Shown piece by piece: positions 29,590 through 40,569 of a stretch of 64,000 nucleotides of DNA (the stretch's first letter is position 1; every line of letters starts with the position of its first letter). The notes under the pieces are model-generated. The model did not search any database, had not been told where the DNA came from, and saw nothing but the letters and a program-made list of their open reading frames with translations. The position numbers and the translations under genes were made by a program. Origin of the DNA: Ypsolopha sequella (lineage: Eukaryota > Arthropoda > Insecta > Lepidoptera > Ypsolophidae); contig OW203992.1 of NCBI GenBank assembly GCA_934047225.1, forward strand, positions 11,645,501-11,709,500. The letters run 5' to 3'.

Positions 29590-32500
29590 CTGAACAACAA
29601 AATAATACGTAAAGTTTCGGTTGGTAAAATTATTGAGCGCTAAAGGTGGATGAATATGTAGAATAATGGCAAGTTTTTCTTTTTTTTAAATCTTTATTTT
29701 GAAAAGGACTTGGTACAGAGTCATGACCATGACGTCGCCTCATAAAACCAACTTAAGGCGATATGTAAAAGTTTTAGCGTCCCTGTTACTCCATATGCGA
29801 AAAAACCCTCGGTGCGAGAGGGACGGATTCGTGGAAAAGTAGCCAAATGTCGGTTTTTTATTAATATAAAATGTACTAAAGTTGCTATCAAAATTATTCT
29901 ATAATGTCAAACCAGGAGAAATGGTGTTGAAAAGGGCCTCATTTCAATAAATATTTCTATCTAGCCAAATTTCTCCAATCGCGTTTCTGTTTTAACAGAT
30001 CACTAGAAAAAGTTTCCAAAAATAATATACTATTTTATCAAAATAATACATTGTTTACTTAAGTAGATATGCAAGTTCTTAAAGTGTCGATTTTTTTCCG
30101 TAGCGCCTTAAGGTACAACAGTCAACTTAACATCTAACGCTTAAACCGAGCTTAACTAGTTTGTAAAGCATTCTGGCCTCATTAGAACAAGGATGGGCCA
30201 AAGTGCTATTACATCCATTAGTTTTCACAGCTAAAGTATAAACGGTTACATCATACATAGAAATAATTGACTATGAAAACTTCTCTATATTATGTAGCAA
30301 AAGATTCTAAAAGTGTATTATGTATACCTAATTTATAAAATAAACTAAATTAAGTTCAAAATTCAAGTACTGATCCAAAAGGTACAGTGTGCGCCAATCT
30401 TTTAGTCGCCTCTGAATGAGTTACGAGTGCAAGCTTGCGCAGGTACAGTAAAGGAAACAATAACATCAACGGTTGATTATTAAATGTTTACTATAAGTGG
30501 GAAGGTGTAGGTACTTGTTGTACCTACCTATTTAATTATTTATTTATTATTTTAGTGCAATCTTAACTACATAAATAAAACGCATTAATATAAACACAAT
30601 TTTCCTACATTGTCGCCTTAAAACGCTATAACTTCCGTGAGGCATAACAACAACAATAAACTTTAACAAACTAAATCAACAAAACATCAAATAAAGGCAA
30701 CAAAAACAATAAACTATTACAAACAGATTCAACGATAAACTTAACGAATTATATAATTTGTTCCTCGAAGGTACTTTTCATGCAACGCGCGCGTTTGTAG
30801 TGTATGGACGTAGCACTAACAGTAACGCATAGTGTTGACACCAGCCCCCCTATTCTGTATCTTTGGAACTAGGTGCCTATCATCAAAAACATAGATAAAA
30901 CCTGAAATTTCAAAATTGCCTTTAGTGGGTATTGAACTATTAACAATCTGTGTCGTCACTTCAAGTGCGAACATATCCTTAGGACATCGGAATTCGATAG
31001 TATATCTATGTTTTTGATGATAGACACCCAGTCCAGAGGGCCTATTATGTATCTCAAGTTGCCATCTGGACTGGGTGTCTATCATCAAAAACATACATAT
31101 ACTATCGAATTCCGATTGTTTTAGGATATATTCGCACTTGAAGTGACGACGCAGTTTGTAAGTAGTTCAGTACACATTAATGGCAATTTAGAAATTTTAG
31201 TTTTTAGCTATGTTTTTGTTGATAGGCACCTAGTCCAGTTGGCAACTAAAGATACAGAATAGAGGGGCTGAAGGCAACTAGAGATACATAAATGCTGCTA
31301 AATGGCGAGCGGGGGGTGTGGTGTGGCACGCAGGCGGGTGTACTCCGCGCCCTCGATCCTGTAACGTCCTCCTGACACCGTAAAACGGTTATTGCGTCGC
31401 CTCTTGCGGCTATCTTCAGAGGCGACTAAAAGATTGGCGCGCACTGCAGTGTAGGTACGAGCATGCGGAACAGAATGTATTCTTCAATATTGAACTTATC
31501 CTTTTTGTGAATGGTAGTAAAAGTTCTAGGTGAGCTAATTAGCTGCCAGAGAGGGCCTCGAAGCCGGTTGTTACGTCAATGTCCAGTCAGTCGTTATTAT
31601 TTTATATAAGGTGACTTGATAAAGCCACATTCATATTAATTACGTCTTTACATATGAAATTGCCGTCTTCTATAGAGAATTTGAAGGACACTCAATTTTC
31701 AGTACTAACATTTTTGCATTTTGTTTATGAATGACAAATCAAAATTACCTAATTTCTTATGTGTATGAATGAGACATTATTAAGCTAACAGCAACATTAA
31801 TTGAATATTTGAAAAGTGTCAGCTGTAAAAAGTTATTACGAATCTTAGCCTGGAAATGGATGGCATTTAGGATGAACTGTTTTTGAAGATTTAATTTTTA
31901 TAATCAAACTGAAAATAAAAACGAAATTTAATACGTAGATGAAATCAACTTTCAAACAAACAACAAATAATTGAAATAGCTATTGAATTACAGGACTTAT
32001 GAACTCACATGAATCTGTATGAAAATTTCGGCAATTTCATAGGTAAAGACCTATTACTATTTTTTACAACTTACAACTTTGTAAGTGATCAGTAATAAGG
32101 TTCAATAAATCTTTCTGCGAAAAGAGCAAAATAAAATTTAAGCAAAAAAATGGTAATTGAACCTTAGTACTGACCACTTGTCTCCAGTATGAATATATCA
32201 ATCAAAGTCACATAAGATCTATGATCCCACACCTACCTATAAGGTCCTGTAAGGTTCCCTCCTCTCCTCCGTACTCGGTAGGCAGGATAGACTTCGGTAT
32301 GCTTTTGTGCATTTCTTTATATTTCTTGTTGTGCACTTGTATCTGAAAAAAGTTTATAGAAACTTCATTTAATACTGCCTATACTTTGGAGGTATCAATT
32401 TTGATAATGAGGGAAGTAACTAATACTTTACGTATACAGAGCTTAAATAGTGTGTTTATCTGGATTAAAATCCCTTCAACTGAGAAAAAGGAAAACCGGT

Positions 32501-35500
32501 CAAGTGTGAGTCAGACTCGCGTACCTAGGGTTCGGTATTGTGAATGAAAAATTTAATTTTGTCAATTTTTTTTCTTGAATTTCTCAACTTCTTTATTTTC
32601 CCGTAATCTTTACGTAAACACATATTAGAATGTTTTTTTTATTCTTCATATTTTTCGGTCCACCACTTTAGGAGATAAAGCGGGGGACCTACATTTTTTG
32701 TAATTTTTCAAGGATTTCTCGAAATAGATGCAAGTAAATATAGCCAAATTATATATTTTTACAATAAGCTCTTTAATACCTACAATTTGATATCTATATT
32801 GTATTTTTATATTTTGTTTTTATTTACCATTTGTCTTAAACATTTTTTTTAAATCGCTATAGTTTTCCTGTAATTGGCCAGTTAAGATCTATAGTCGCGA
32901 TTTTTTTTTTCATATTTTTCGGTCTACCAGTTTCAGAAATAAGGGGGAGACATACATTTTTTGGGGTTTTTCAAAGATTTCTCGAAACCAGTGCCAGTAA
33001 ATGTAATAAAAGTATATATATTTTGCAATTGAATTTGTAATATCTATATAATTTGATACTCATATTATATTTTTAGGATAATATTTTTTATTTTTCTCTC
33101 TTTTGTTTTGGAAATATTTTGAACATCTTGAACATTTTCAAATTTTTTTAATTTAATTTACTTCGTGTTATTTCAAGTCTTTATCTTTAACGGTGCAAAA
33201 GTTATATTGATGAGGCTGTGACATACGGACGGACGGACGGACGAACAACGGAGTCTCACCATAATGATTCCTTTTTGTACTTTTTAGGTACTACGGAAAC
33301 CTTAACAACTGAACGGAAAAGCGAATTGTAACACTTCGCTAAAACCTGGCCCTAATTTATAAGACTAGGACAAAGACAGGCAGGCTTACTCAGTGCATTT
33401 TACTTAGTTTTTAGGGTTCCGAACCTCAAAATTAACTCTTATCTTATCATCTAGGATCACTTTGCTTTCCGTCTGTCTGTCTGTCTGTCACGACCCTTTG
33501 GCTCGGGCCCCATATGAGATATGAAGTTCTCAAAAACTGCTTTAAATATAATTTGTTACCAATCGCATTAGATTATTCTGTAAAGATTGTGTAGTATATA
33601 AATAAATAAATAAAAAAGTTGAAACTGATACCTCGTACAGAAGTCTACGGCCCTATGGTACTGTAAAAAATCAGGCTTCTAACTTTACATAATCAATTTC
33701 ATACAAATTTGGTCACCATGAAAACCTATGGATAGGGCACTTCCAGTTGGCTTATAAACTTGAAATTTCATTTAAGTCTTATACCTGTACCACATACATA
33801 GGGAAATTTCTGAAAATTACAAATTTGTGACCCGAAAAAAAGTTATTGTACTTTACATAATCAACTTGATACAAATTTTTGATCCTCGCAAAGGAATCAA
33901 AACCTATAGGGCACTTTCAGTTGATTTAGAAACTTGAAATTTTGTTTATGGGTAGGTCTCATAGCACACACGTAGGAAAAAATCTATAAATTACAAATAT
34001 TTAATTATTTTGGAAGTTGTATTTAGCCAGCTTAATTAGACCTTTTAAATACATAGAGTTTAATAGATCGTAAGTGTCAAGTTAAGTTGGTCGTTACAAC
34101 TGCAAGTGGAATTATATCCCATAATGTTTTTAAGGTTCCGCCCCCTAATTGTGTAGTGGTACGGAACCTTTTGTACGCGAGTCCAACTAAGCCGGTTTTT
34201 TTTTTGGGACTCACCCTTTTCTTCATCTTCTCTCCCACAAACATTTTGAAGATCTTATAAGCGGCATCGAAGCCAGTGGGGGTGTTGATGATGTGGTTGG
34301 CTTTCTGTCTGACCGGCAGAGCCTTTTCGAAGCTGTGCACCGCTTTCTTAGCCAACGCTGGGGTCCACTGACTGAGCACGCCCATGCCAACGTTATTCAT
34401 GTCCACGATGATCTCCTAAAGATGACATGGTATTTAAATGTAATTTGTTTCCAACAGAGCTATAACTCAGCGGGCATAGCATAGTTTTTAATCGCGCGCG
34501 ACGCAACTTAGTTGAATCACAAGTGCGAGGAGCGTGATACGATGTTTTTGCGATTAAACAGTACATCACGATATATACGAGGGGCATGCCAAAAGAAATT
34601 AGATACTCAAAAATTATAAAATTTATTCTTTATTACAAGTATCGATCTTTTCGAAGTATTCACCCTGAGCACGTATACACTTTTCTATACGTCTGAACTT
34701 AATGGAAAATACCAATGACCACTCTTCTTTAGACACCTCAGAAATCTCGAAAATATAGGCAGCCAGTGCATCTTCTTTGCTTTCAAAATTCTTCCCCTTT
34801 AATTTTTTTCTTTGATTTTTGGAAACAGGTAAAATCATAAGGTGCTAGGTCAGGGGAATATGGTGAGTGAGGGAGGATTGACGCATTTTTTGAGTCGAAA
34901 AAGTCAAGTGTTTTGGCAGACGTGTGCGACGCCGCATTGTCGTGGTGCCTGAGAAGGCGTCGGATTCCTGACTTCGGTCGCTTGTCACACCAAGCTGATA
35001 TTACTGTTGGAGCACAAACTGTCACATACCATTCGGAGTTCATCGTTCTTTGATTCTCTAGCACCACAGTAGCAATATGATCCGTTTTGCTGAAAAAGGA
35101 GGCGACCATTTGTTTCTGTGTGCTTCGTGCACGGCGACATTTCGTTGGAGTTGGCTCATCTTCAAAGCACCATACAGTCGAATGTCACTTTGTTTCGGGA
35201 TCATAGTTATAAAGCCATGTTTCATCACCAGTCAGCATATCATACACATTTTTTTTCTCGCCACCGTCGAATTTATCTATCATGAATAGGCACCAATCCA
35301 ACCGACGGTCTTCTGCTCATCGGTAAGTTTGTGCGGCACCCATCTCAAACAACATTTACGGAGAGAAAGGTGGTCGTGAATTATGGTTTGCATTGCTGCT
35401 GATCCAATTCCTTGTTCTCGCTCCAGCTCTACAAACATAATTCGTTGGTTTTCGCGAATAAGTTTTTCGACTGCACGAACGTTTTCTTCTGTGCCCGCGG

Positions 35501-38500
35501 TTGGCAGCCGACCTGTCTTCGCTTCATCTTTGAGACATCCCCGTCCTCTTTTAAATTCAGCAAACCAATTAAATACTGTTGTTCGTGAGCAACCAGACTC
35601 ACCAAAAGTAGTAGCCAAAAGTTCAAAACATTCTTGAGGCTTAAAACTTTTTTATAGTCATAATAAATCATAGCGCGACAATCATTTCGACTGAGCTCCA
35701 TTGCTGCAAGCGAATTCCCGCCAGATTCTCGGAAAAATGATGCTCATCCAAATAAAAAAAAAAGAAATGATGTGCGTTCTATTTTCAGATATACCAACAA
35801 ACAACCAGCCTACAAGATGATGTATAACTTGCCAGTGTCAATCAAAGGAGTAAAGAGTATCTAACTTCTTTTGGCATGCCCCTCGTATATATATATTTAT
35901 GTAATATAGTTATATCAGATACATTTATTACAGGTCGGTTTTAATGTATTATAATTTAATAATGTATTTCTTATAGTTTTATATAATAAATAATAATGTG
36001 AGGAAATACACAAGGAAATAATAAAGGTTAGGTTTACTTTAACTTAATTTAAACTACACATTTATACCTAACTCCGCCCATTCGATTAGTCTTGCTAATA
36101 AGAAGGGCAAGAAACTTGGCAAATGTTGTCTTTTTATTCATAATATTAGTTACAAACAAATAAAATGTGTCCAAAGTTAAAAAGTTAGAAAGTAAGCCTA
36201 TATTTTAATTGAATAAAGAGATAAAAAATACAAGACAGGAGAAAATTATATCATGAAGGAAAAAAGAATATAAAAGATTAGTCTACCTGTCCCATATAGT
36301 CCGTCTGCTTTAACACTCATTTCATCTATTAACTAATTAACGTTAATTCTAGAGGAATCATAACATAACTTAGGATATTACGCTAACTACGAGTACTATT
36401 ATGATGACCCCATGCTTTATTATCGTCTAAATAATCATTTATTTTATAATATGCCTTCTTCAATAGGCCTTGCTTAATAAACAGTTAAACTTATTCTCTG
36501 ACAAAGTAAGGACCTCCTTTGGAAATTTTATCACCATATATACCATGTACTACGACAGAGGTACCTTCCTTGGCGAGTCTGATTTTTGGATAAACCAGTT
36601 TATGTTTATTTCTGGTTTCTTTACAGTGTTGCTCACCAAAGCAAGCCTGCGGAAAAACTCAACACTTTTTCTGACTTATCTAAGAACTTGATTAATAAAT
36701 TCACAAGGAACCGTTAATATATTGATTTCTTCGAATTTTTCTCTTGATGAATCCCGGTGCTTCATATTATAAATAGCCCGAATTGCTCTCTTCTGCAAAA
36801 CAAAGACTGCGAAAGTAACTAAAATAGACTAATCTAGCAGTATCTACATCACTAATTTGCCTTATTGGTCTAACAGGCGTATGCAGCCGAACTAACTCTA
36901 ACACAGGGTTTCTATTTGGGGACCCCACTGAAGACGAGAGTCTATTGTTATATCTAAAAACTTAGTTTCGTTAAGCTTGGACCCCGCAAAAACAAATTAA
37001 CATCCACTTGAATTACATTTGGTAACGTAAATTTTATACATTTTGTCTTTTTTGCGTTTAATACAAAATTATTTGCAGTGAACCAATCAAGAACCAGTGA
37101 TAGAGTTGTATTCGCGTCGATGTCACATCGAAAACAATGCAAGATCTCGTAAGATTTGCGAGATCAAGCGACAACGTGCCACACGTACCCTGTACCGTAA
37201 TAACCTGACGTCCTAAAAACGCTGTCTTCCGGTTCGATTTTAATACTTGAATCCATCATCAAAAAACAAGTGCACCTCTTTGAATATGGTGGATCAAGAG
37301 AAAAATACCCACAGTTTGCCTATAATATAGGTAGTCTGGTAATAGAACTGATAATGCCAACGAGCGTGGAATCGGAAAGGGCATTTTCTTCAGCAGGCTT
37401 CTTTGTGTCGTACATAAGAAGCAATTTATTAGATTCCACCATCAACAGTCTATGTTTTTTGCGCTCAAAAATATGCCATCTGAGAATTTGTTATTAGCTT
37501 TGTATTGTATTATTGTTATTGATTAAGTATGATTTGATTACACTTGTTATTATGTATGTATAAACAATATGTATATATAGTATATTGTTACTGTTTTTGT
37601 TTCTAATATACTTTTTTCTTAATGATTTAATTTCTTAGCAAATCAACACATTTTAGCAAGAAAAATAATTCATTCGCCCGCTTTTTGCGAGGTCGCGCAA
37701 ATACCAAGATCTCGCAAGATTCGGTTTTCGTTTTAATCTTGCAAATACCGAGATTGCGATTTTGCTACAAGATTGCATTCCCTACTGTCAATACAGTTCT
37801 GCATGTTTTTAGGATTTTGTGAAAATTTGAAACCTTTGTACGTAGATAAGGCTTTGACGTCTGTCTGTCTGGGCATAATGAATTCGGTTGGGCATTATAA
37901 TATGCCTTGTAAAATAAGTATATAAAATCTTGGATAAGTCACAGCATAAAAATATTTTGAGAATTTTATGTATGATGTCAAACGGAACGTACCTATGTAT
38001 AATCCTCGGGTCAAAGTTTCAAAAGCTATATTTACCTCTCCGGCTACACTAAAATGGTCGTCTTCCAGCATCAGAATCTCGGTGACCATAAATGCCACCT
38101 TGATAACGTCACACAAATGGAACTTTGAGGAGTCAAAAACACCAAGTCTGACGATGCTGACGCGAGGACTATCCTCGCTTGCGCACTTTTTAAGCGGTAA
38201 GAAAACTCTGGAAAAAAAACATGTTTATAATTAATGTATGATAAATGGTACATTCATGGGTACACTCATGTTACTATATTTTTTAACTTACCCTTGTTGT
38301 AGAATTTCCTGCAATTTTGGGCTCATAGGATCCCTATCACTAAAAAACTCAGGCACAATCGCTCTCAATGTGTAAGACATGTCTAATTTCTCTTTGGTCC
38401 TCTCTAGACTGAATTTGCAGCCTCGAAGAAAAGTAAGAAGCCATTGATCCGCTTAAAATATAAAAGAAAATGAAACACTAAGAAATTAAGTACTTGCAAA

Positions 38501-38918
38501 AAAATTGTAGTGACAGTAGTGACATCTTTACGCACAGCAACAAACTACCAACATGCTTTGTGAAATAACTAACTCTATTCTTTTCCAACAGACTACCACG
38601 CAGCAACCGTCTACGCTACGCTACGAGAACGTGAGCTGGTTCAATAAAATTCCCACAGATGTCACTGTACTAAATTTTTTTTTACTAGTATTAGATATTT
38701 TCCTTTTTTAGATAATATTTTATTTAAAAACTAATTTTTATTAAGGTTTAGCTAAAATAGAGTGTTTTATACGTACTCGGTCGTATTTCTGCCAAATGTG
38801 GTTGCTGTTTCAACCATTCTCTAAGTGCTTCAATATCTTCCGGGGTTCTTTTTGGATCCTCATTGATCTCCTTTTTTGCTCTTTTTTGTAAGGCTGGTGA
38901 GAGCTGACGAACTTTCAT
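29438..38918 (-). CDS. CRAL-TRIO domain protein A (alpha-tocopherol-transfer-like), complete
   Basis: Cytosolic carrier of small hydrophobic ligands (Sec14/CRAL-TRIO superfamily; relatives carry tocopherol, retinal, phosphoinositides or carotenoids). The ligand here is unknown. Six exons: 38777-38918, 38292-38451, 38036-38207, 34215-34415, 32237-32342, 29438-29589. All have GT/AG borders and phases 1, 2, 0, 0, 1. The 310-aa product has the usual family length. It has a CRAL-TRIO N-terminal helical region (1-100, with [20 protein letters not shown]), a lipid-binding domain (about 110-255: [40 protein letters not shown]) and the conserved insect tail [13 protein letters not shown]. The start [10 protein letters not shown] aligns with the paralogue B. 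No signal peptide. The intron 3-5 sequence is almost all transposon material. Confidence 0.93.
29753..30111. mobile_element. TTAA-flanked MITE (related copy)
   Basis: Ends TTAAGGCGATATG and GTAGCGCCTTAA. It shares GGTGCGAGAGGGACGGATTC and the AATAAATATTTCTATC region with the 4.1 and 42 kb copies. 359 bp, in intron 5 of CRAL-TRIO A. Confidence 0.65.
30385..31446. mobile_element. Element with 32-bp ends enclosing a second foldback
   Basis: CAGTGTGCGCCAATCTTTTA, then GTCGCCTCTGAA, returns inverted at 31415-31446. Inside lies an independent palindrome (30842-31270). No transposase. It lies in intron 5 of CRAL-TRIO A. Confidence 0.75.
30842..31270. mobile_element. Inner foldback element with a central hairpin
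   Basis: CAGCCCCCCTATTCTGTATC pairs with GATACAGAATAGAGGGGCTG. The GATAGGCACC/GGTGCCTATC and CATCAAAAACATA segments occur four times in alternating orientation, so arms and centre are both palindromic. Confidence 0.78.
31616..32217. mobile_element. Family 3-like MITE carrying an inner insertion
   Basis: ATAAGGTGACTTGATAAAGC and CCACATTCATA at the left match, inverted, the TATGAATATATCAATCAAAG and GTCACATAAG at the right. The centre is taken up by another element (about 31655-32044). The right edge is about 19 bp from the exon 5 donor of CRAL-TRIO A. Confidence 0.65.
31655..32044. repeat. MITE with GAAATTGCCG ends (copy 1)
   Basis: ATGAAATTGCCG at the left and CGGCAATTTCAT at the right. The interior (GGAAATGGATGGCATTTAGG, ATTTTTATAATCAAACTGAA) is found inverted at 38997-39389. 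Confidence 0.7.
32237..32342 (-). CDS. CRAL-TRIO A exon 5
   Basis: 106 bp, acceptor TTTTTTCAG, donor GTAGGT. It encodes the end of the lipid-binding domain with the hallmark [16 protein letters not shown] (the 'LP.EYGG' motif). It ends in phase 1 with G, which joins AT of the last exon to give Asp. A MITE ends about 19 bp into the following intron. Confidence 0.94.
32492..33306 (-). repeat. GGTTCCGTA family copy (reversed)
   Basis: Begins AAAACCGGTCAAGTGTGAGT and ends GTACTTTTTAGGTACTACGG, the reverse of the 10.5 and 19.4 kb copies, with GACGGACGGACGGACG near its right end. Intron 4 of CRAL-TRIO A. Confidence 0.75.
33410..34205 (+). repeat. GGTTCCGTA family copy next to an exon
   Basis: TTTAGGGTTCCGAACCTC and GTCTGTCTGTCTGTCTGTCA at the left, GTACGCGAGTCCAACTAAGC then CGG and a T-run at the right. 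The T-run ends about 10 bp from the last base of CRAL-TRIO A exon 4, on the donor side. Confidence 0.75.
34215..34415 (-). CDS. CRAL-TRIO A exon 4
   Basis: 201 bp, 67 whole codons, acceptor CTTTAG and donor GTGAGT. It encodes [20 protein letters not shown], the strand and helix beneath the ligand pocket, then [21 protein letters not shown] dispersed repeat ends at about 34205, roughly 10 bp into the downstream intron, and a mariner copy starts about 160 bp upstream of the acceptor. The exon is therefore hemmed in by mobile DNA. Confidence 0.94.
34578..35885 (-). mobile_element. mariner transposon (inactive copy)
   Basis: Terminal inverted repeats (left CGAGGGGCATGCCAAAAGAA, right its near-exact complement) are flanked by TA on both sides (34576-34577, 35886-35887). 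The 1308-bp length is right for mariner. The minus strand encodes a broken transposase: a helix-turn-helix part ([20 protein letters not shown], 35618-35280), [25 protein letters not shown] and [14 protein letters not shown]. The second and third Asp are 34 residues apart, giving D,D34D. A stop follows PETK and there are frameshifts, so the enzyme is dead. It lies in intron 3 of CRAL-TRIO A. Confidence 0.94.
36056..37125 (-). pseudogene. Degenerate copy of the same LINE (3' half)
   Basis: Minus-strand relic matching 46.5-47.7 kb. It has the shared 3' UTR (CCGCCCATTCGATTAGTC), then the ORF2 C-terminal part with frameshifts, and an upstream block reading [21 protein letters not shown] block of about 54 bp present in the intact copy is missing near 36795. 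It lies in intron 3 of CRAL-TRIO A and joins a hAT relic at about 37125. Confidence 0.85.
37260..37788 (+). pseudogene. hAT transposase remnant
   Basis: Plus-strand ORF 37270-37497 reads [20 protein letters not shown] then [20 protein letters not shown], the C-terminal dimerisation domain of hAT transposases ('P.TS..SER.FS.AG....R..L......L..L'). Downstream sequence ends TTGCATTCCCTACTG at about 37788, a plausible hAT terminus (CAGTAGGGAATGCAA). The catalytic part is missing, replaced by LINE sequence on the left. Confidence 0.8.
38036..38207 (-). CDS. CRAL-TRIO A exon 3
   Basis: 172 bp, acceptor TTTTTTTTCCAG, donor GTAAAT. It encodes the first strands of the lipid-binding domain ([20 protein letters not shown], then [14 protein letters not shown]). 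In gene B the same stretch is cut earlier by an intron, so the exon boundary is not shared. Confidence 0.93.
38292..38451 (-). CDS. CRAL-TRIO A exon 2
   Basis: 160 bp between an acceptor ending TTTTAAG and donor GTAAGT, with phase 1 in and phase 2 out. It encodes [20 protein letters not shown] and the following helix, the CRAL-TRIO-N signature 'L..FLRGCKF..E..K..L'. Exon 2 of gene B has the same length and phases. Intron 2 that follows is only 84 bp. Confidence 0.94.
38777..38918 (-). CDS. CRAL-TRIO A exon 1 (start codon)
   Basis: Starts [18 protein letters not shown] and runs 47 codons plus one base to donor GTACGT. This is the helical N-terminal segment preceding the CRAL-TRIO core. Met1 lines up with the internal Met of gene B (MKIRELSPEL), which supports this start. 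Confidence 0.92.
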
Positions 38919-38996
38919 CTTGATTATAATTATGCAGCTATTTTCTTTTTTAATATTAAGTAGCTGAAATAAACAAAATTTAAATTTGTTTAGACA

Positions 38997-39389
38997 CGAA
39001 ATTGCCGTAATGTTCTTAAAGATTCATGAGTTCATAATTCCTGTAATTCAATAGCTATTTCAATTATTTGTTTTTGTTTGAAACTTGATTTCAAGACTTG
39101 ACATCTTTATTTTGTTTTTATTGTTATTTGTTTTTATCTTCAGTTTGATTATAAAAATTAAATCTTCAAAAACAGTTCGTCCTAAATGCCATCCATTTCT
39201 ATGACAAGATTCGTAATATTTTTTTTCACTAAAATTAAATTAATTTTCTGTTAGCTTAATGTTATCTCATTCATACACGAAAGAAATTGCATAATTTGAA
39301 TTATCATTCCTAAAAAAAATGCAGAAATGTTAGAACTGAAAATTGAGTTTCCATCAAATTCTCTAAAGAAAACGGCAATTTCATAAGAC
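38997..39389. repeat. MITE with GAAATTGCCG ends (copy 2, inverted)
   Basis: CGAAATTGCCG at the left, CGGCAATTTCAT at the right, and an interior that is the reverse complement of 31655-32044. It starts about 80 bp upstream of the CRAL-TRIO A start codon, so it occupies the promoter-proximal region. Confidence 0.72.
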
Positions 39390-39741
39390 TTATTAGATAT
39401 ATCTTAGGTACTTACGAAGTGCATTATGTGATAGTGACAAGTTTTTTTTATTTTAATATTATTTTAACTTGACAGGTAACGCTTTAAGTGTGTAATGTTA
39501 CTTGTTACTTGAAATAAATAAATAAATATTCCTAGTTTTCTGCATAGGGAGATATTTCTTGTTTACTTGAAAATGTTATAAATGTTGAGTCATAAATAGT
39601 AAATCTCCAACCTAACTAAATCATGCTAACGATCTAGCGATTATTCATTAATTATGACGAAACATGCAGCTTGTATCTATATCAAGGTTGTATATCTTAT
39701 CGCATGAAAACTGGTACCTACATACCTAGATATTGTAATCA

Positions 39742-39892
39742 ATTCTGAAGGCTTTAATTTTAGTTTTAGTGCTGTCAAAGCTTAAAATTTTCCAAAGAAA
39801 TTTAGCTTCTAACCTTAAATCTTAAGGACTATTTTGTATCGAAGAAAATTTAGTTTTGACAGCACTAAAACTAATTTTAAAGCCTTCAGAAT
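39742..39892. mobile_element. Foldback MITE (second copy)
   Basis: ATTCTGAAGGCTTTAATTTT and TTTTAGTGCTGTCAAAGC against TTGACAGCACTAAAACTAAT and AAAGCCTTCAGAAT. Upstream of CRAL-TRIO A. Confidence 0.78.
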
Positions 39893-39941
39893 CGGCTTTC
39901 CAGGATAATGGAATACTTTGGTATTTTTATACACATTTCTT

Positions 39942-40569
39942 TTTAGGGTTCCGTACCCTAAGCACAAATCGGAACCCTATTAATGTCACTCCGCTGTCCG
40001 TCTGTCTATCTGTCTGTCTGTCTGTCCGCATGACACGGGTCTCTAGCTCTTAGACGGAATGAGATAGAAACCTGAAATTGTATATGTTGTGTAAAATGTT
40101 GTCCCAAAACAAAATGTAATTAAATTATTTTTCAGGGGCCCTCATACATGAAAATGGAGCCGATTTTTTTTTTCTTTGCCTATCTTATGGGGTGTCATTG
40201 TCTAGAGCTCATTAAGAAGAGTAAGTATAAATACATTTTTTATTTTTTTTTATCATACAAATCATTTTTTTTACTATTTTTGTTACGGAGTCTATATCTA
40301 TCTCAAAGGTTGGCAGGAATTTTAAATTTCTGTATATTATGTACCATATGTTGTGTTTAAACAACAAACACTACAAACGTCGATTTATAATGTAGTTTTA
40401 GGGTTACGTCCTCGAATACTCAACCAACTTAATTTTGCAGTTTTTATGTCTGACAGAATTAGAGCATTACCTGCAATTCAATAAATATCTAGTTTAAAAT
40501 AATTGATTATATGTACGGAATGTACCGAACCCTAAAAGAACGAGGCCCGACGGGCACTTGGCCGGTTTT
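39942..40569 (+). repeat. GGTTCCGTA family copy
   Basis: TTTAGGGTTCCGTACCCTAA, a (TCTG)n microsatellite at 40000-40025, and CCCGACGGGCACTTGGCCGG at the end. Intergenic, upstream of CRAL-TRIO A. Confidence 0.75.
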
